Below are positions 32,523 to 40,430 of a DNA stretch of 64,000 nucleotides, in pieces. The stretch covers positions 186,001-250,000 of the forward strand of contig NZ_JANZYO010000007.1 in the NCBI RefSeq assembly GCF_025506335.1, written 5' to 3'. This stretch comes from Mumia quercus. Lineage in GTDB: Bacteria > Actinomycetota > Actinomycetes > Propionibacteriales > Nocardioidaceae. The translations under genes were made by a program, and so were the position numbers. The notes under the pieces were generated by a model, which saw nothing but the letters and a program-made list of their open reading frames with translations, did not search any database and was not told where the DNA came from. The first letter of the stretch is position 1, and the number at the start of each line of letters is the position of its first letter.

Positions 32523-32587
32523 AGCAACCCGTGATTCTTGTCGAGATACCCTTCCCCCGTCAGTCCCCGCAGGCCTCGTACGCCCTT

Positions 32588-32594
32588 GAAGGAG
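32588..32594 (+). promoter_or_regulatory. Ribosome-binding site that fixes the TTG start of def
   Basis: GAAGGAG is followed by six bases and TTG 32601. This is the strongest ribosome site in the region and decides against an upstream ATG at 32538. Confidence 0.75.
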
Positions 32595-32600
32595 CCCCCG

Positions 32601-33194
32601 TTGTCCGTGACCCTGCCCTCCGGAGGCACCGTACGTCCGATCACCCGGTGGGGTGAGCCCGTGATGCACCACAAGCTGCAGCCGGTCACGGAGTACGACG
32701 AGGAGCTGGAGAGGCTCGTCGCGGACATGTTCGCCACGATGTACGCCGCGGAGGGCGCCGGGCTCGCCGCCAACCAGATCGGTGTCGACCTCCAGGTCTT
32801 CGTGTTCGACTGCACCGACGGCGCCGGCAAGCGTGTCGCGGGCGTCGTGTGCAACCCGGTGCTCACGCTCCCCGACGCCGGCGACCGCAACCTCGACGAC
32901 AGCGAGGAGGGCTGCCTCTCGCTGCCCGGCGCGTACACGTTCTGCGCGCGGCCCGACTGGTCGCAGGTCGACGGCACCGACCACACCGGCACGCCCGTCA
33001 CGTACGTCGGCGAGGGCGGCACGCTCGCGCGCTGCCTGCAGCACGAGACCGACCACCTGATGGGCACCGTCTTCGGCGACCGCGTCTCCTCGCGGGCGCG
33101 CAAGAAGCTCTACAAGCAGGCCGAGGCGATCGCCGAGGACTACCCGCCGGAGTGGCCCGCCGTCGCCCGCGTCAGCGGCGCCCACGACCTCTGA
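32601..33194 (+). CDS. def: Peptide deformylase
   Basis: 197 residues. It removes the formyl group from the N-terminal methionine of new proteins using a bound metal ion. All three family motifs are present: GAGLAANQIG (motif 1), EGCLSLPG with the metal-binding cysteine (motif 2) and QHETDHLMG with the HExxH-type histidines and glutamate (motif 3). The start is TTG 32601. The C-terminal extension KLYKQAEAIAEDYPPEW is typical of actinobacterial type 3-like enzymes. The genes around it are unrelated. Confidence 0.95.
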   Translation: MSVTLPSGGTVRPITRWGEPVMHHKLQPVTEYDEELERLVADMFATMYAAEGAGLAANQIGVDLQVFVFDCTDGAGKRVAGVVCNPVLTLPDAGDRNLDDSEEGCLSLPGAYTFCARPDWSQVDGTDHTGTPVTYVGEGGTLARCLQHETDHLMGTVFGDRVSSRARKKLYKQAEAIAEDYPPEWPAVARVSGAHDL

Positions 33195-33213
33195 CCTCCC
33201 GCTCCCTCGGGCG

Positions 33214-34038
33214 CTAGGCGCTGGGGTGGGGGGTGCCGCCGAGGGCCCAGCAGGCGACCGCGGTGGCGGCAGCGACGTTGAGCGAGTCGATCCCGGCGGC
33301 CATCGGTACGGTCACCCGGACGTCGGCGCTACGCGTCCAGTGCGGGGAGAGGCCGTCGCCTTCGGAGCCGACCATCACGGCGATCCGCTCCCCCACCTCG
33401 GTCCCGGCGAGCTCGCGCAGGTCGCGAGCGTCCTCGGCGAGGGTCATCGCGAGGCTCGTCCAGCCGAGCTCGCGCAGCAGCGCCGGGAACCCGTACCAGT
33501 CCTCGACCCGGGCGTACGGGAGCCAGAACACCGAGCCCATCGAGACCTTGATCGCGCGTCGGTAGAGCGGGTCGGCGCAGCGCGGCGACAGGATCACGGC
33601 GTCGAAGCCGAGCGCGGCGGCGCTGCGGAAGACCGCACCGATGTTCGTGTGGTCGACCAGGTCCTCGGCCACGACGACGCGCCGGGCACCTGCAAGCACC
33701 TCCTCGACCGGGGCGACAGGACGCCGGTCGAGGCTCGCGAGCGCGCCGCGGTGGACGTGGAAGCCCGTCACCCCCTCGATCGCCTTCTCGCTCATCACGT
33801 ACACCGGCGCGTCAGCGGTCTCCAGCACGTCCGACAGCGTCTCCAGCCAGCGCGGCGCCATGAGGAACGAACGGGCCTGGTGCCCCGACTCCAAGGCGCG
33901 GCGGACGACCTTCTCGCCCTCCGCGATGAACACGCCGCGCTCGGACTCCAGCAGCTTGCGGAGCTGAACGTCGCGCAGGTCGACGTAGTCGCGCAACCTC
34001 GGGTCGGACGGGTCGGCGACCTCGATGACCTCAGCCAT
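33214..34038 (-). CDS. SpoU/TrmH-family RNA 2'-O-methyltransferase
   Basis: 274 residues. An N-terminal L30e-like substrate-binding domain (YVDLRDVQLRKLLESERGVF) is followed by a knotted SPOUT domain with NIGAVFRSAAALGFDAVIL (motif 1, Asn and Arg), MVGSEGDGL (motif 2) and VTVPMAAGIDSLNVAAATAV (motif 3). It methylates rRNA or tRNA with S-adenosylmethionine; the exact site is unknown. ATG 34038 overlaps the end of the upstream precorrin-type dehydrogenase gene by eight bases. Confidence 0.9.
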   Translation of the reverse strand: MAEVIEVADPSDPRLRDYVDLRDVQLRKLLESERGVFIAEGEKVVRRALESGHQARSFLMAPRWLETLSDVLETADAPVYVMSEKAIEGVTGFHVHRGALASLDRRPVAPVEEVLAGARRVVVAEDLVDHTNIGAVFRSAAALGFDAVILSPRCADPLYRRAIKVSMGSVFWLPYARVEDWYGFPALLRELGWTSLAMTLAEDARDLRELAGTEVGERIAVMVGSEGDGLSPHWTRSADVRVTVPMAAGIDSLNVAAATAVACWALGGTPHPSA

Positions 34039-34513
34039 CCTGGGGGCTGCGCAGCGCGGCGATGAGCCGGTCACGGGTTCGTGCCGAGCGGGCGGGGTCG
34101 CGGTTGGAGAGCACGGCGACGGTCGTCTCGTCGACGTGACCGACGGCAGGCGTCCACGCCGTCCCGAGCGGGGCGTCGTCGGCACGGACGCAGAACACCC
34201 GCGCCGCGTTGGCCTCCTCGAGGACGGCGGCGTTGACGGCAGGGCGGTCGGTCGACGCCATCGCGTACCACGCTCCGTCCAGGTCTCCGGACTCGTACTC
34301 CCGAGGGACGAGGCTGACCTCGCCGCGGTCGACGGCCTCGCGGACCACCGGATCGACCTCGGGCGACACCACGGTCACCGCGGCTCCCGCCTCGAGGAAC
34401 GCCGGCAGCCGGCGCGCCGCGACGTGCCCTCCCCCGACGATGACGACACGCCGGCCCGCCAGGACGAGGCCTGAGGGGTAGGGCGGATGGGTGAGTCCGG
34501 GTCCGTGCTTCAC
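34031..34513 (-). CDS. Precorrin-2 dehydrogenase/sirohydrochlorin ferrochelatase-like protein (short form)
   Basis: 160 residues with a Rossmann fold, LVLAGRRVVIVGGGHVAARR, and a second strand GAAVTVVSPEVDP, as in the N-terminal NAD-binding domain of CysG/Met8. It would oxidise precorrin-2 to sirohydrochlorin for siroheme. It lacks the dimerisation and methyltransferase parts of full CysG and is shorter than Met8-type enzymes, so the ferrochelatase step may be absent. GTG 34513 has TAGCAT six bases upstream. No other siroheme gene is in view. Confidence 0.82.
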   Translation of the reverse strand: MKHGPGLTHPPYPSGLVLAGRRVVIVGGGHVAARRLPAFLEAGAAVTVVSPEVDPVVREAVDRGEVSLVPREYESGDLDGAWYAMASTDRPAVNAAVLEEANAARVFCVRADDAPLGTAWTPAVGHVDETTVAVLSNRDPARSARTRDRLIAALRSPQDG

Positions 34514-34519
34514 GCCCTG

Positions 34520-34525
34520 ATGCTA
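34520..34525 (-). promoter_or_regulatory. -10 element TAGCAT of the precorrin-2 dehydrogenase-like gene
   Basis: TAGCAT-N6-GTG 34513. Confidence 0.55.
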
Positions 34526-34543
34526 CCGAGGGCGCTCACGCGA

Positions 34544-34549
34544 TAGCGT
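34544..34549 (+). promoter_or_regulatory. -10 element TAGCGT of the PEBP gene, with leader and ribosome site
   Basis: TAGCGT predicts a start near 34556. The leader of about 28 bases carries AGGAG (34574-34578) five bases before ATG 34584, so this neighbour of a leaderless gene is leadered. Confidence 0.5.
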
Positions 34550-34583
34550 CCGTGGAGAAGCGAACCGACCTCCAGGAGATGCG

Positions 34584-35108
34584 ATGACGCTCGACCGCGC
34601 GGTGACCCCGAACCCCTACGACTTCCTCCCTCCGGTGCCGTCCTTCTCCGTGACGAGCACCGAGCTGAGCGACGGCGACGCCCTGAACGAGGCGCAGGTG
34701 TACTCCGCAGGCAACCGGTCGCCGCAGCTGGCGTGGGAGGGGTTCCCGGACACCACGAAGAGCTTCGTCGTCACGTGCTTCGACCCGGACGCTCCGACGC
34801 CGTCGGGGTTCTGGCACTGGGTGCTGGTCGACATCCCGCGGGACGTGCGCGCGCTGGAGTCGGGAGCCGGCTCGGGCGGCATCGTGCCCGCCGGCGCGTT
34901 CCACGTCCGCAACGACTTCGGCACGTCGGACTACGCCGGCGCGGCGCCGCCGGAGGGCGACCGCCCGCACCGCTACTACTTCGTCGTCCACGCCGTCGGC
35001 GAAGAGCGCCTGGGCGTGGACGATCAGGCGACGCCGGCGGTCGTGTCGTTCAACCTCGCGTTCAAGACGCTCGCGCGGGCGACGCTTCTCGGGACGTACC
35101 AGCACTGA
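34584..35108 (+). CDS. YbhB/YbcL-type PEBP family protein
   Basis: 174 residues of the phosphatidylethanolamine-binding (Raf kinase inhibitor-like) fold. The ligand-site motifs are CFDPDAPTPSGFWHWVL and the later PHRYYFVVHAV. Bacterial members bind small anionic ligands and have no agreed role. No signal peptide is present. The ribosome site AGGAG supports ATG 34584. The last 47 bases overlap the 3' end of the convergent gene. Confidence 0.9.
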   Translation: MTLDRAVTPNPYDFLPPVPSFSVTSTELSDGDALNEAQVYSAGNRSPQLAWEGFPDTTKSFVVTCFDPDAPTPSGFWHWVLVDIPRDVRALESGAGSGGIVPAGAFHVRNDFGTSDYAGAAPPEGDRPHRYYFVVHAVGEERLGVDDQATPAVVSFNLAFKTLARATLLGTYQH

Positions 35109-35727
35109 TCAGACGCTCGCAGTCGCCGATGGCCTCGGCGAGCATCCGGCGCAGCACGACGTCGGAGTCGGTGCTCACCGACCGTACGACGCCGTCGACG
35201 CTGTTGAGGACGATGCGCGGGGCGGCGCGTCGTGCGAAGTGCTTCGGGTGCGTCGTGAGCCCTCGACGGAACCCACGCGCCCACTGCTCGGCGCTCGGCG
35301 CCTGAGCGAACGCCTCGCCGATCAAGGGCGTGAACTCCTCGGGCAACGTCGTCTCCGTCTCCTCGAGGTAGCGCTCGCAGGCGAGGAGCCCGACAGCCAG
35401 CGCCCGCTGGTGCGCGCGCGGCGACAGCGGGAGCGCGATCGTGGCCGCACGGATGCAGATCGCCGCGTGCAGGCGCGGATCTGGGCTGTTGAGCCCGACC
35501 ACGCGTGGCACCAGCTCCACCATCGTGACGCGCGTGTCGTCGGTGACGTTGTCGTTGACCAGGCGCGCGAGCCCGGCCAGCAGAGGGTGGGTGCACGCCG
35601 GCTGGTCGCTCCACTTCTCGCCGGCGAGATACGACGCGAACTCCATGAAGCATGCCCCCTTGCGGGGGTTCCGGTGCTTGCCCGGCGAGAGCACCGGGAC
35701 GAGCTCGGGGACGCTGCTAGACCGCAT
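35062..35727 (-). CDS. Conserved actinobacterial protein, function unknown
   Basis: 221 residues, apparently soluble. The N-terminal block LSPGKHRNPRKGACFMEFAS followed by AGEKWSDQPACTHPLLAGL looks strongly conserved: two cysteines and a histidine lie close together and could bind a metal. The rest is helical with repeated Ala/Leu/Arg. I recall this block from other actinobacterial hypothetical proteins but know no function. ATG 35727 follows GGAGGTCGCC, a good ribosome site; the in-frame ATG 35796 lacks one. It overlaps the convergent PEBP gene by 47 bases. Confidence 0.72.
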   Translation of the reverse strand: MRSSSVPELVPVLSPGKHRNPRKGACFMEFASYLAGEKWSDQPACTHPLLAGLARLVNDNVTDDTRVTMVELVPRVVGLNSPDPRLHAAICIRAATIALPLSPRAHQRALAVGLLACERYLEETETTLPEEFTPLIGEAFAQAPSAEQWARGFRRGLTTHPKHFARRAAPRIVLNSVDGVVRSVSTDSDVVLRRMLAEAIGDCERLISAGTSREASPARAS

Positions 35728-35820
35728 GGCGACCTCCTGAGGAGGGGCTGACTTGACCTTTTCCTCAGTGTGCGCCCGATCTGTGGTCAGCGCCACCCGC
35801 TGACGACGGATCGCGCGCGG

Positions 35821-36972
35821 TCAGCCCTCGGTGCGGGGAGGGTCTTCCCAGAGCTGGGTGGTGTCGTCCTCCCACCCTTCGGCCGGCTCCTCGCCCGTGG
35901 CCGCCGCCTGGAGGGCCGAACGACCGTGGGGTGTCTCCGGCGTCGCTGCGGCCTTCGCGGCCTCGAGCGCCTCGTCCACCGCCCGGTGCGCCTCGGTGAG
36001 ATCGGGCTCCATCACCTCGTCCACGGGCGCCTCGTCGTACGAGACGCGCTTGCGGGGACCGTCGACCGCCGCGGGGATCTGACCGACCGCAGCCCCGAGC
36101 CCCTTGAGGGCGTCGCCGACCTCGCTCGGGATGATCCAGAGCTTGTTGGCGTCGCCCTGAGCGATCTCGGGGAGCATCTGGAGGTACTGGTAGGCGAGCA
36201 GCGACTGGTCGGGCTGACCGTCGTGGATCGCCTGGAAGACGGTCGAGATGGCCTGCGCCTCGCCCTGGGCGGTCAGGATCTGCGACTCGCGCTTGGCCTG
36301 GGCGCTGAGGATCTGAGCCTCGCGGTCACCCTCGGCGCGCAGGATCTGCGACTGCTTCTCGCCCTCGGCCTCGAGGATCGCCGCCTGGCGGCTGCCCTCG
36401 GCCTGCAGGATCGCGGCGCGCTTGTCGCGGTCGGCGCGCATCTGCTTCTCCATCGAGTCCTTGATGGAGGGCGGCGGGTCGACGCCCTTGAGCTCGACAC
36501 GGTTGACCCGGATGCCCCACTTGCCGGTCGCCTCGTCCAGGACGCCCCGCAGCTTGGTGTTGATCTCGTCGCGGCTGGTGAGCGTCTGCTCGAGGGTCAT
36601 GCCGCCGATGATGTTGCGCAGCGTGGTCATCGTCAGCTGCTCGATCGCCTGGATGTAGTTCGAGATCTCGTACGTGGCGGCGATCGGGTTGGTCACCTGG
36701 AAGTAGATGACCGTGTCGATCGAGACGACGAGGTTGTCCTCGGTGATCACCGGCTGCGGCGGGAACGACACGACCTGCTCGCGGAGGTCGATCTTGAACG
36801 AGACCTTGTCGACGAACGGCGTGATGACGTTGAGGCCGGCGTTGAGGGTCGTCCGGTACTTGCCGAACCGCTCGACGATCCCCGCACGCGCCTGCGGAAC
36901 GATCTGGATCGACTTCGCAAGAACGACGACGACCGCGACCGCGAGCAGTGTCAGGATGATGAGCGCTGTCAT
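35821..36972 (-). CDS. SPFH/band 7 (QmcA, stomatin-like) membrane scaffold protein
   Basis: About 383 residues. A membrane helix (residues 1-20) is followed by the SPFH domain (SIQIVPQARAGIVERFGKY to about 190), a coiled coil rich in AEGEKQSQIL-type repeats (about 190-250), then LAYQYLQMLPEIAQGDANKL and an acidic, Ala-rich tail. It should form rings at membrane microdomains. An NfeD protein, its usual partner, is encoded just upstream. ATG 36972 has GAGG eight bases before it; GTG 36981 is an in-frame alternative. Confidence 0.9.
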   Translation of the reverse strand: MTALIILTLLAVAVVVVLAKSIQIVPQARAGIVERFGKYRTTLNAGLNVITPFVDKVSFKIDLREQVVSFPPQPVITEDNLVVSIDTVIYFQVTNPIAATYEISNYIQAIEQLTMTTLRNIIGGMTLEQTLTSRDEINTKLRGVLDEATGKWGIRVNRVELKGVDPPPSIKDSMEKQMRADRDKRAAILQAEGSRQAAILEAEGEKQSQILRAEGDREAQILSAQAKRESQILTAQGEAQAISTVFQAIHDGQPDQSLLAYQYLQMLPEIAQGDANKLWIIPSEVGDALKGLGAAVGQIPAAVDGPRKRVSYDEAPVDEVMEPDLTEAHRAVDEALEAAKAAATPETPHGRSALQAAATGEEPAEGWEDDTTQLWEDPPRTEG

Positions 36973-37008
36973 GTGGGACACCTCGAGCCTCGGGATGCTG
37001 TGCCCCGG

Positions 37009-37014
37009 AGACTA
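37009..37014 (-). promoter_or_regulatory. -10 element TAGTCT of the SPFH gene
   Basis: TAGTCT lies about 36 bases before ATG 36972. It gives the SPFH gene a leadered promoter inside the 74-bp gap after the NfeD stop. Confidence 0.45.
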
Positions 37015-37046
37015 GCGCACGGCACCTGAGGGTCTGCGCGGGTCCC

Positions 37047-37505
37047 TCACTCCGCGGGATAGACCACAGCGGTGGCTCCGTCGATCTCGAAGACGGCGAC
37101 CTTCGTGCCCGGCCCGATCGTCACCGAGGGGTCGAACGACCGCGCCGTCCACGTCTCGCCGCCGAGCTTGATCTGGCCCTGCGTGGCGTCGACCTCGCTG
37201 AGCGTGACGCCGGATGCCCCGACCAGCGCCTTGGTGCCCGTCTTGAGCTCCGGACCCCTGTGCAGCTTCTTGACCATCGACGGGCGGGCCAGGAACAGCA
37301 TCGCGAGCGACACGACGATCGCAACCACCGCGCTCACGGCGATCGACGCGCCGAGCGCAGCGCTGCCCGCCCCGGCGAACGCGCCGACGGCGAGCATGAG
37401 CAGGACCAGATCGAGACTCACGAGCTCCGCGGTCGCGAGCACCAGGCCGAGCCCGAGCCAGGCCGCCCAGGCGTTGTCGCCGAGCCACTCCCAGAAGCCG
37501 TCCAT
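37047..37505 (-). CDS. NfeD-family membrane protein
   Basis: 152 residues: three hydrophobic helices in the first 75 residues, then a soluble OB-fold domain (KALVGASGVTLSEVDATQGQ, IDGATAVVYP). This is the short NfeD1b type that partners SPFH proteins in membrane quality control. It lies immediately before the SPFH gene. ATG 37505 has TAGAGT seven bases upstream. Confidence 0.87.
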   Translation of the reverse strand: MDGFWEWLGDNAWAAWLGLGLVLATAELVSLDLVLLMLAVGAFAGAGSAALGASIAVSAVVAIVVSLAMLFLARPSMVKKLHRGPELKTGTKALVGASGVTLSEVDATQGQIKLGGETWTARSFDPSVTIGPGTKVAVFEIDGATAVVYPAE

Positions 37506-37512
37506 GACGGTG

Positions 37513-37518
37513 ACTCTA
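37513..37518 (-). promoter_or_regulatory. -10 element TAGAGT of the NfeD gene
   Basis: TAGAGT-N7-ATG 37505. Confidence 0.55.
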
Positions 37519-37563
37519 GGGGACGTGCGAAACCGGTGGTGCGCCCCGCGCGGAGGAGTCGGC

Positions 37564-38352
37564 TCAGCGCGGCGCGCGGCGGGCCGCGTAACGGCCGTCG
37601 CGCTCCTCGAGGATCAGCGGCATGTGGAACGTGATCGCGAGGTTCTGCGCGGTCAGCGTCTCGGCGATCGGGCCCTGGGCGGTGATCTTGCCGTCACGCA
37701 CCATCAGCACGTGGGTGAAGCCCGGCGGGACCTCCTCCACGTGGTGCGAGACCAGCACCAGGACCGGGGCCTCGGGATCGCGCGCGAGCTTGCCCAGGTT
37801 GGAGACCAGGTCCTCACGGCCCCCGAGGTCGAGGCCCGCCGCCGGCTCGTCGAGGAGCAGCAGCTCAGGATCGGTCATCAGCGCCCGGGCGATGAGGACG
37901 CGCTTGCGCTCCCCCTCGCTGAGCGTCCCGAAGGTGCGGTCGACGAGGTGCTCGACGTTCATCAGACGCAGGATGAGCATCGCCTGGGCCTCGTCGAACT
38001 CCTCGTACTCCTCGCGCCAGCGACCCGTCACGCCGTACGAGGCGGTGAGGACGACGTCGAGCACGCGCTCGGACCGCGGGATGCGCTCGGCGACGGCCGC
38101 GCTCGTGTACCCGATGCGAGGGCGCAGCTCGAAGACGTCGACCGCGCCCAGGATCTCCCCGAGGACGGTCGCGGTCCCCTCGCTCGGATGCATCTGCGTC
38201 GACGCGATCTGGAGCATCGTGGTCTTGCCTGCACCGTTGGGACCGAGGACGACCCAGCGTTCTCCCTCGCGGACGGTCCAGCTGACGTCGTCGAGCAAGG
38301 TGTTGTTGCCACGTCGTACGGTGACGTCGGCGAGCTCGAGCACGGGCGCCAT
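37564..38352 (-). CDS. ABC transporter ATP-binding protein
   Basis: 262 residues, one ABC domain: Walker A LGPNGAGKTT, Q-loop region, signature LSEGERKR (in place of LSGGQ), Walker B LLLLDEPAAGLD and the switch histidine in LVSHHVEE. No permease gene is adjacent, so it either works with one encoded elsewhere or is a soluble ABC protein of the YlmA/ModF-like type. ATG 38352 has GGAG in AGGAGTAGTGC, eight bases upstream. Divergent from the 38452 gene. Confidence 0.87.
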   Translation of the reverse strand: MAPVLELADVTVRRGNNTLLDDVSWTVREGERWVVLGPNGAGKTTMLQIASTQMHPSEGTATVLGEILGAVDVFELRPRIGYTSAAVAERIPRSERVLDVVLTASYGVTGRWREEYEEFDEAQAMLILRLMNVEHLVDRTFGTLSEGERKRVLIARALMTDPELLLLDEPAAGLDLGGREDLVSNLGKLARDPEAPVLVLVSHHVEEVPPGFTHVLMVRDGKITAQGPIAETLTAQNLAITFHMPLILEERDGRYAARRAPR

Positions 38353-38438
38353 GCACTACTCCTGCACGTTGGGGTGGGCGCCCCCAACCTACGGCACCGC
38401 GTCGTCCACCGCCTGACGCGGGTTCTCCCTTGACGTCC

Positions 38439-38444
38439 TAGGCT
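38439..38444 (+). promoter_or_regulatory. -10 element TAGGCT of the 38452 gene
   Basis: TAGGCT-N7-GTG 38452. The TTGACG at 38430 looks like a -35 but is only three bases from the box, so it cannot serve this promoter. Confidence 0.5.
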
Positions 38445-38451
38445 CGTCGTC

Positions 38452-39195
38452 GTGTCCTCGTTGTCCCGCTCCGCGCGCCTGGTGTGCTGGTTCAACGCCT
38501 GGCTCACCGGCGCTGCTCCTCTCGAGACCGCCGTCGACGCCGTGCGTGGCGACGACGCTGCCCACCACGTCCTCGGCACCACCGCAGGGCGTACCTCGGA
38601 GGTCGCTCCGCCCGAGCCGCTGCTGCTCGCCTGGGGCGCGTGGCGCCGCGCCGGCGCGACGGGCGCGAGCCTCGCGCTGCCCGAGCCCGGCGACCCGTAC
38701 GGGCTCGCGGGTCCTGCTGCCTTCACGGCGGCGGCCACCGACGTGGGCGAGGCGCTCGTCGTCGACGGGCTGGGCGTCGGGCTCGTCCCGGAGGTGATCG
38801 GCGGCGGGGTCTTCTGGCACCGGTACGAGGCCAACCCGGCGCCGCACACCGCGGGCCTCGGCGAGGCGTCGCGCGAGCTGCGCACGGAGCTCGCGCGCAC
38901 GGCCGACGAGCTCCTGGACCTCGACGTCGCCCGCTGGCAGCCGGAGGTCCGCGAGGCCCTGTCGGGGATCCGTGACAGCGCGGACCCGCTCCTCGCGCCG
39001 GGCTACGCGCCGCGGGCCGAGGAGCTCGCCGCGACCGCGCAGCGCTGCCTCGCGATCGCTGAGCTGGCCACAGCGACGGAGTCCGGCGCCGTCACCGCGT
39101 GGGAGGCCGACGCGCGAGGGACCCACCTGCGCCACCTCGCCCGTACGGCCCGGCACGCGCTGGTCGCCGCCTGCAACGCTGGTCGACCCAGATAA
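38452..39195 (+). CDS. Conserved actinobacterial protein upstream of serB, function unknown
   Basis: 247 residues, rich in Ala, with SARLVCWFNAWLTGAAPLE at the N-terminus and GDDAAHHVLG soon after. No membrane helix, signal or catalytic motif is evident. It precedes serB with a 10-base gap, and this neighbourhood is familiar to me from other actinobacteria, though I know no function. It and serB each have their own leaderless -10 box. Confidence 0.72.
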   Translation: MSSLSRSARLVCWFNAWLTGAAPLETAVDAVRGDDAAHHVLGTTAGRTSEVAPPEPLLLAWGAWRRAGATGASLALPEPGDPYGLAGPAAFTAAATDVGEALVVDGLGVGLVPEVIGGGVFWHRYEANPAPHTAGLGEASRELRTELARTADELLDLDVARWQPEVREALSGIRDSADPLLAPGYAPRAEELAATAQRCLAIAELATATESGAVTAWEADARGTHLRHLARTARHALVAACNAGRPR

Positions 39196-39198
39196 CCT
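39193..39198 (+). promoter_or_regulatory. -10 element TAACCT of serB
   Basis: TAACCT-N7-GTG 39206. It overlaps the last codon region of the upstream gene (stop at 39195). Confidence 0.55.
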
Positions 39199-39205
39199 CG
39201 GAGCC

Positions 39206-40420
39206 GTGAACGAGCCCGTCCCCACACCGACCGCGCCGCTCGACGCACCCACCGTCTCCGTGACGTTGCTGGGGCGTGACCACGCCGGCGTCACGGCACG
39301 GCTGTTCGAGGCGTTCGCCGCGCACGACGTCGAGGTGATCGACGTCGAGCAGATCGTGCTGCGCGGCCGCCTCGTCCTCGCCGTGCTGCTCACCGTCCCG
39401 GCAGACCGCGTCGGGTTCGAGCAGTCGCTCGGCCGGGTGGCCGAGGAGCTCGGGATGGAGCTCGACCTCGCGTACGGGCAGGGCGACAACCGCGGCCGTC
39501 GCCGGGGGCGCAGCCACGTCACCGTGCTGGGCGCTCCCCTGCTGCCGTCGGCGTTCGCCGGGGTGACCGCGCAGATCGCCGCCGCCGGCGGGAACATCGA
39601 CCGGATCGTCCGGATGGCGCGCTACCCGGTGACCGCGATCGACCTCGACGTCTCCGGCGCCGATCCGGAGGAGCTGCGCCGCGCCCTCGCGCAGGAGGCC
39701 GCACGCCAGGGCGTCGACGTCGCCGTCCAGCCGCTCGGCATCCACCAGCACGCCCAGCGCCTCGTCGTGATGGACGTCGACTCCACTCTCATCCAGGGCG
39801 AGGTGATCGAGATGATCGCCGCGCACGCCGGCTGCGAGGCGGAGGTCGCCCGCGTCACCGCGGCCGCCATGCGTGGCGAGCTCGACTTCGCGGCCTCGCT
39901 CGAGCAGCGCGTCGCGCTCCTCGAAGGTGTCGACGCGTCGGCGCTCGACCAGGTATACGAGTCCATCCAGCTCGCGCCCGGCGCCCGTACGATGATCCGG
40001 ACGCTCAAGCGCCTGGGCTACCGGTTCGCGCTGGTGTCCGGCGGTTTCAGCCAGGTCATCGACAAGCTCGCCGCCGACCTCGGCATCGACTACTGGGCCG
40101 CCAACACCCTCGAGGTCGTCGACGGCAGACTGACCGGCCGCGTCACCGGCCCCGTGGTCGACCGCGCGGGCAAGGCGGCGGCGCTGCGCCGCTTCGCCGA
40201 GGCGGCCGGGATCTCGCTGGCCAACACCGTCGCGATCGGCGACGGCGCCAACGACCTCGACATGCTCGCCGCCGCAGGCCTCGGCATCGCGTTCAACGCC
40301 AAGCCCGCCGTACGGGACGCCGCCGACACGTCCCTCTCGGTGCCCTACCTGGACGCCATCGTCTTCCTCCTCGGCATCACCCGCGAAGAGGTCGAGGCGG
40401 CCGACGCCGCGTTCGCCTGA
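39206..40420 (+). CDS. serB: Phosphoserine phosphatase SerB with N-terminal ACT domains
   Basis: 404 residues. It makes L-serine from phosphoserine in the cytoplasm. Two ACT-type domains come first (SVTLLGRDHAGVTARLFEAF, then SHVTVLGAPLLPSAFAGVTA), which usually sense serine. The HAD phosphatase domain follows: motif I MDVDSTLIQGEV with the nucleophile Asp, motif II LVSGGFS and motif IV GDGANDLDML. The length and order match mycobacterial SerB2. GTG 39206 fits the -10 spacing. Confidence 0.95.
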   Translation: MNEPVPTPTAPLDAPTVSVTLLGRDHAGVTARLFEAFAAHDVEVIDVEQIVLRGRLVLAVLLTVPADRVGFEQSLGRVAEELGMELDLAYGQGDNRGRRRGRSHVTVLGAPLLPSAFAGVTAQIAAAGGNIDRIVRMARYPVTAIDLDVSGADPEELRRALAQEAARQGVDVAVQPLGIHQHAQRLVVMDVDSTLIQGEVIEMIAAHAGCEAEVARVTAAAMRGELDFAASLEQRVALLEGVDASALDQVYESIQLAPGARTMIRTLKRLGYRFALVSGGFSQVIDKLAADLGIDYWAANTLEVVDGRLTGRVTGPVVDRAGKAAALRRFAEAAGISLANTVAIGDGANDLDMLAAAGLGIAFNAKPAVRDAADTSLSVPYLDAIVFLLGITREEVEAADAAFA

Positions 40421-40430
40421 GCCCGCGCCG

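Noticed and set aside
32538-32600. ATG 32538 as the start of peptide deformylase
   Set aside because: The added residues are not conserved, and a strong ribosome site lies between, directly before TTG 32601.
37564-38352. ABC ATPase and SPFH/NfeD as one transporter operon
   Set aside because: No permease is present, NfeD has its own -10 box between them, and SPFH-NfeD is a well-known independent pair.
38430-38435. TTGACG as a -35 box for the 38452 gene
   Set aside because: Only three bases separate it from the TAGGCT -10 box, against about 17 needed.
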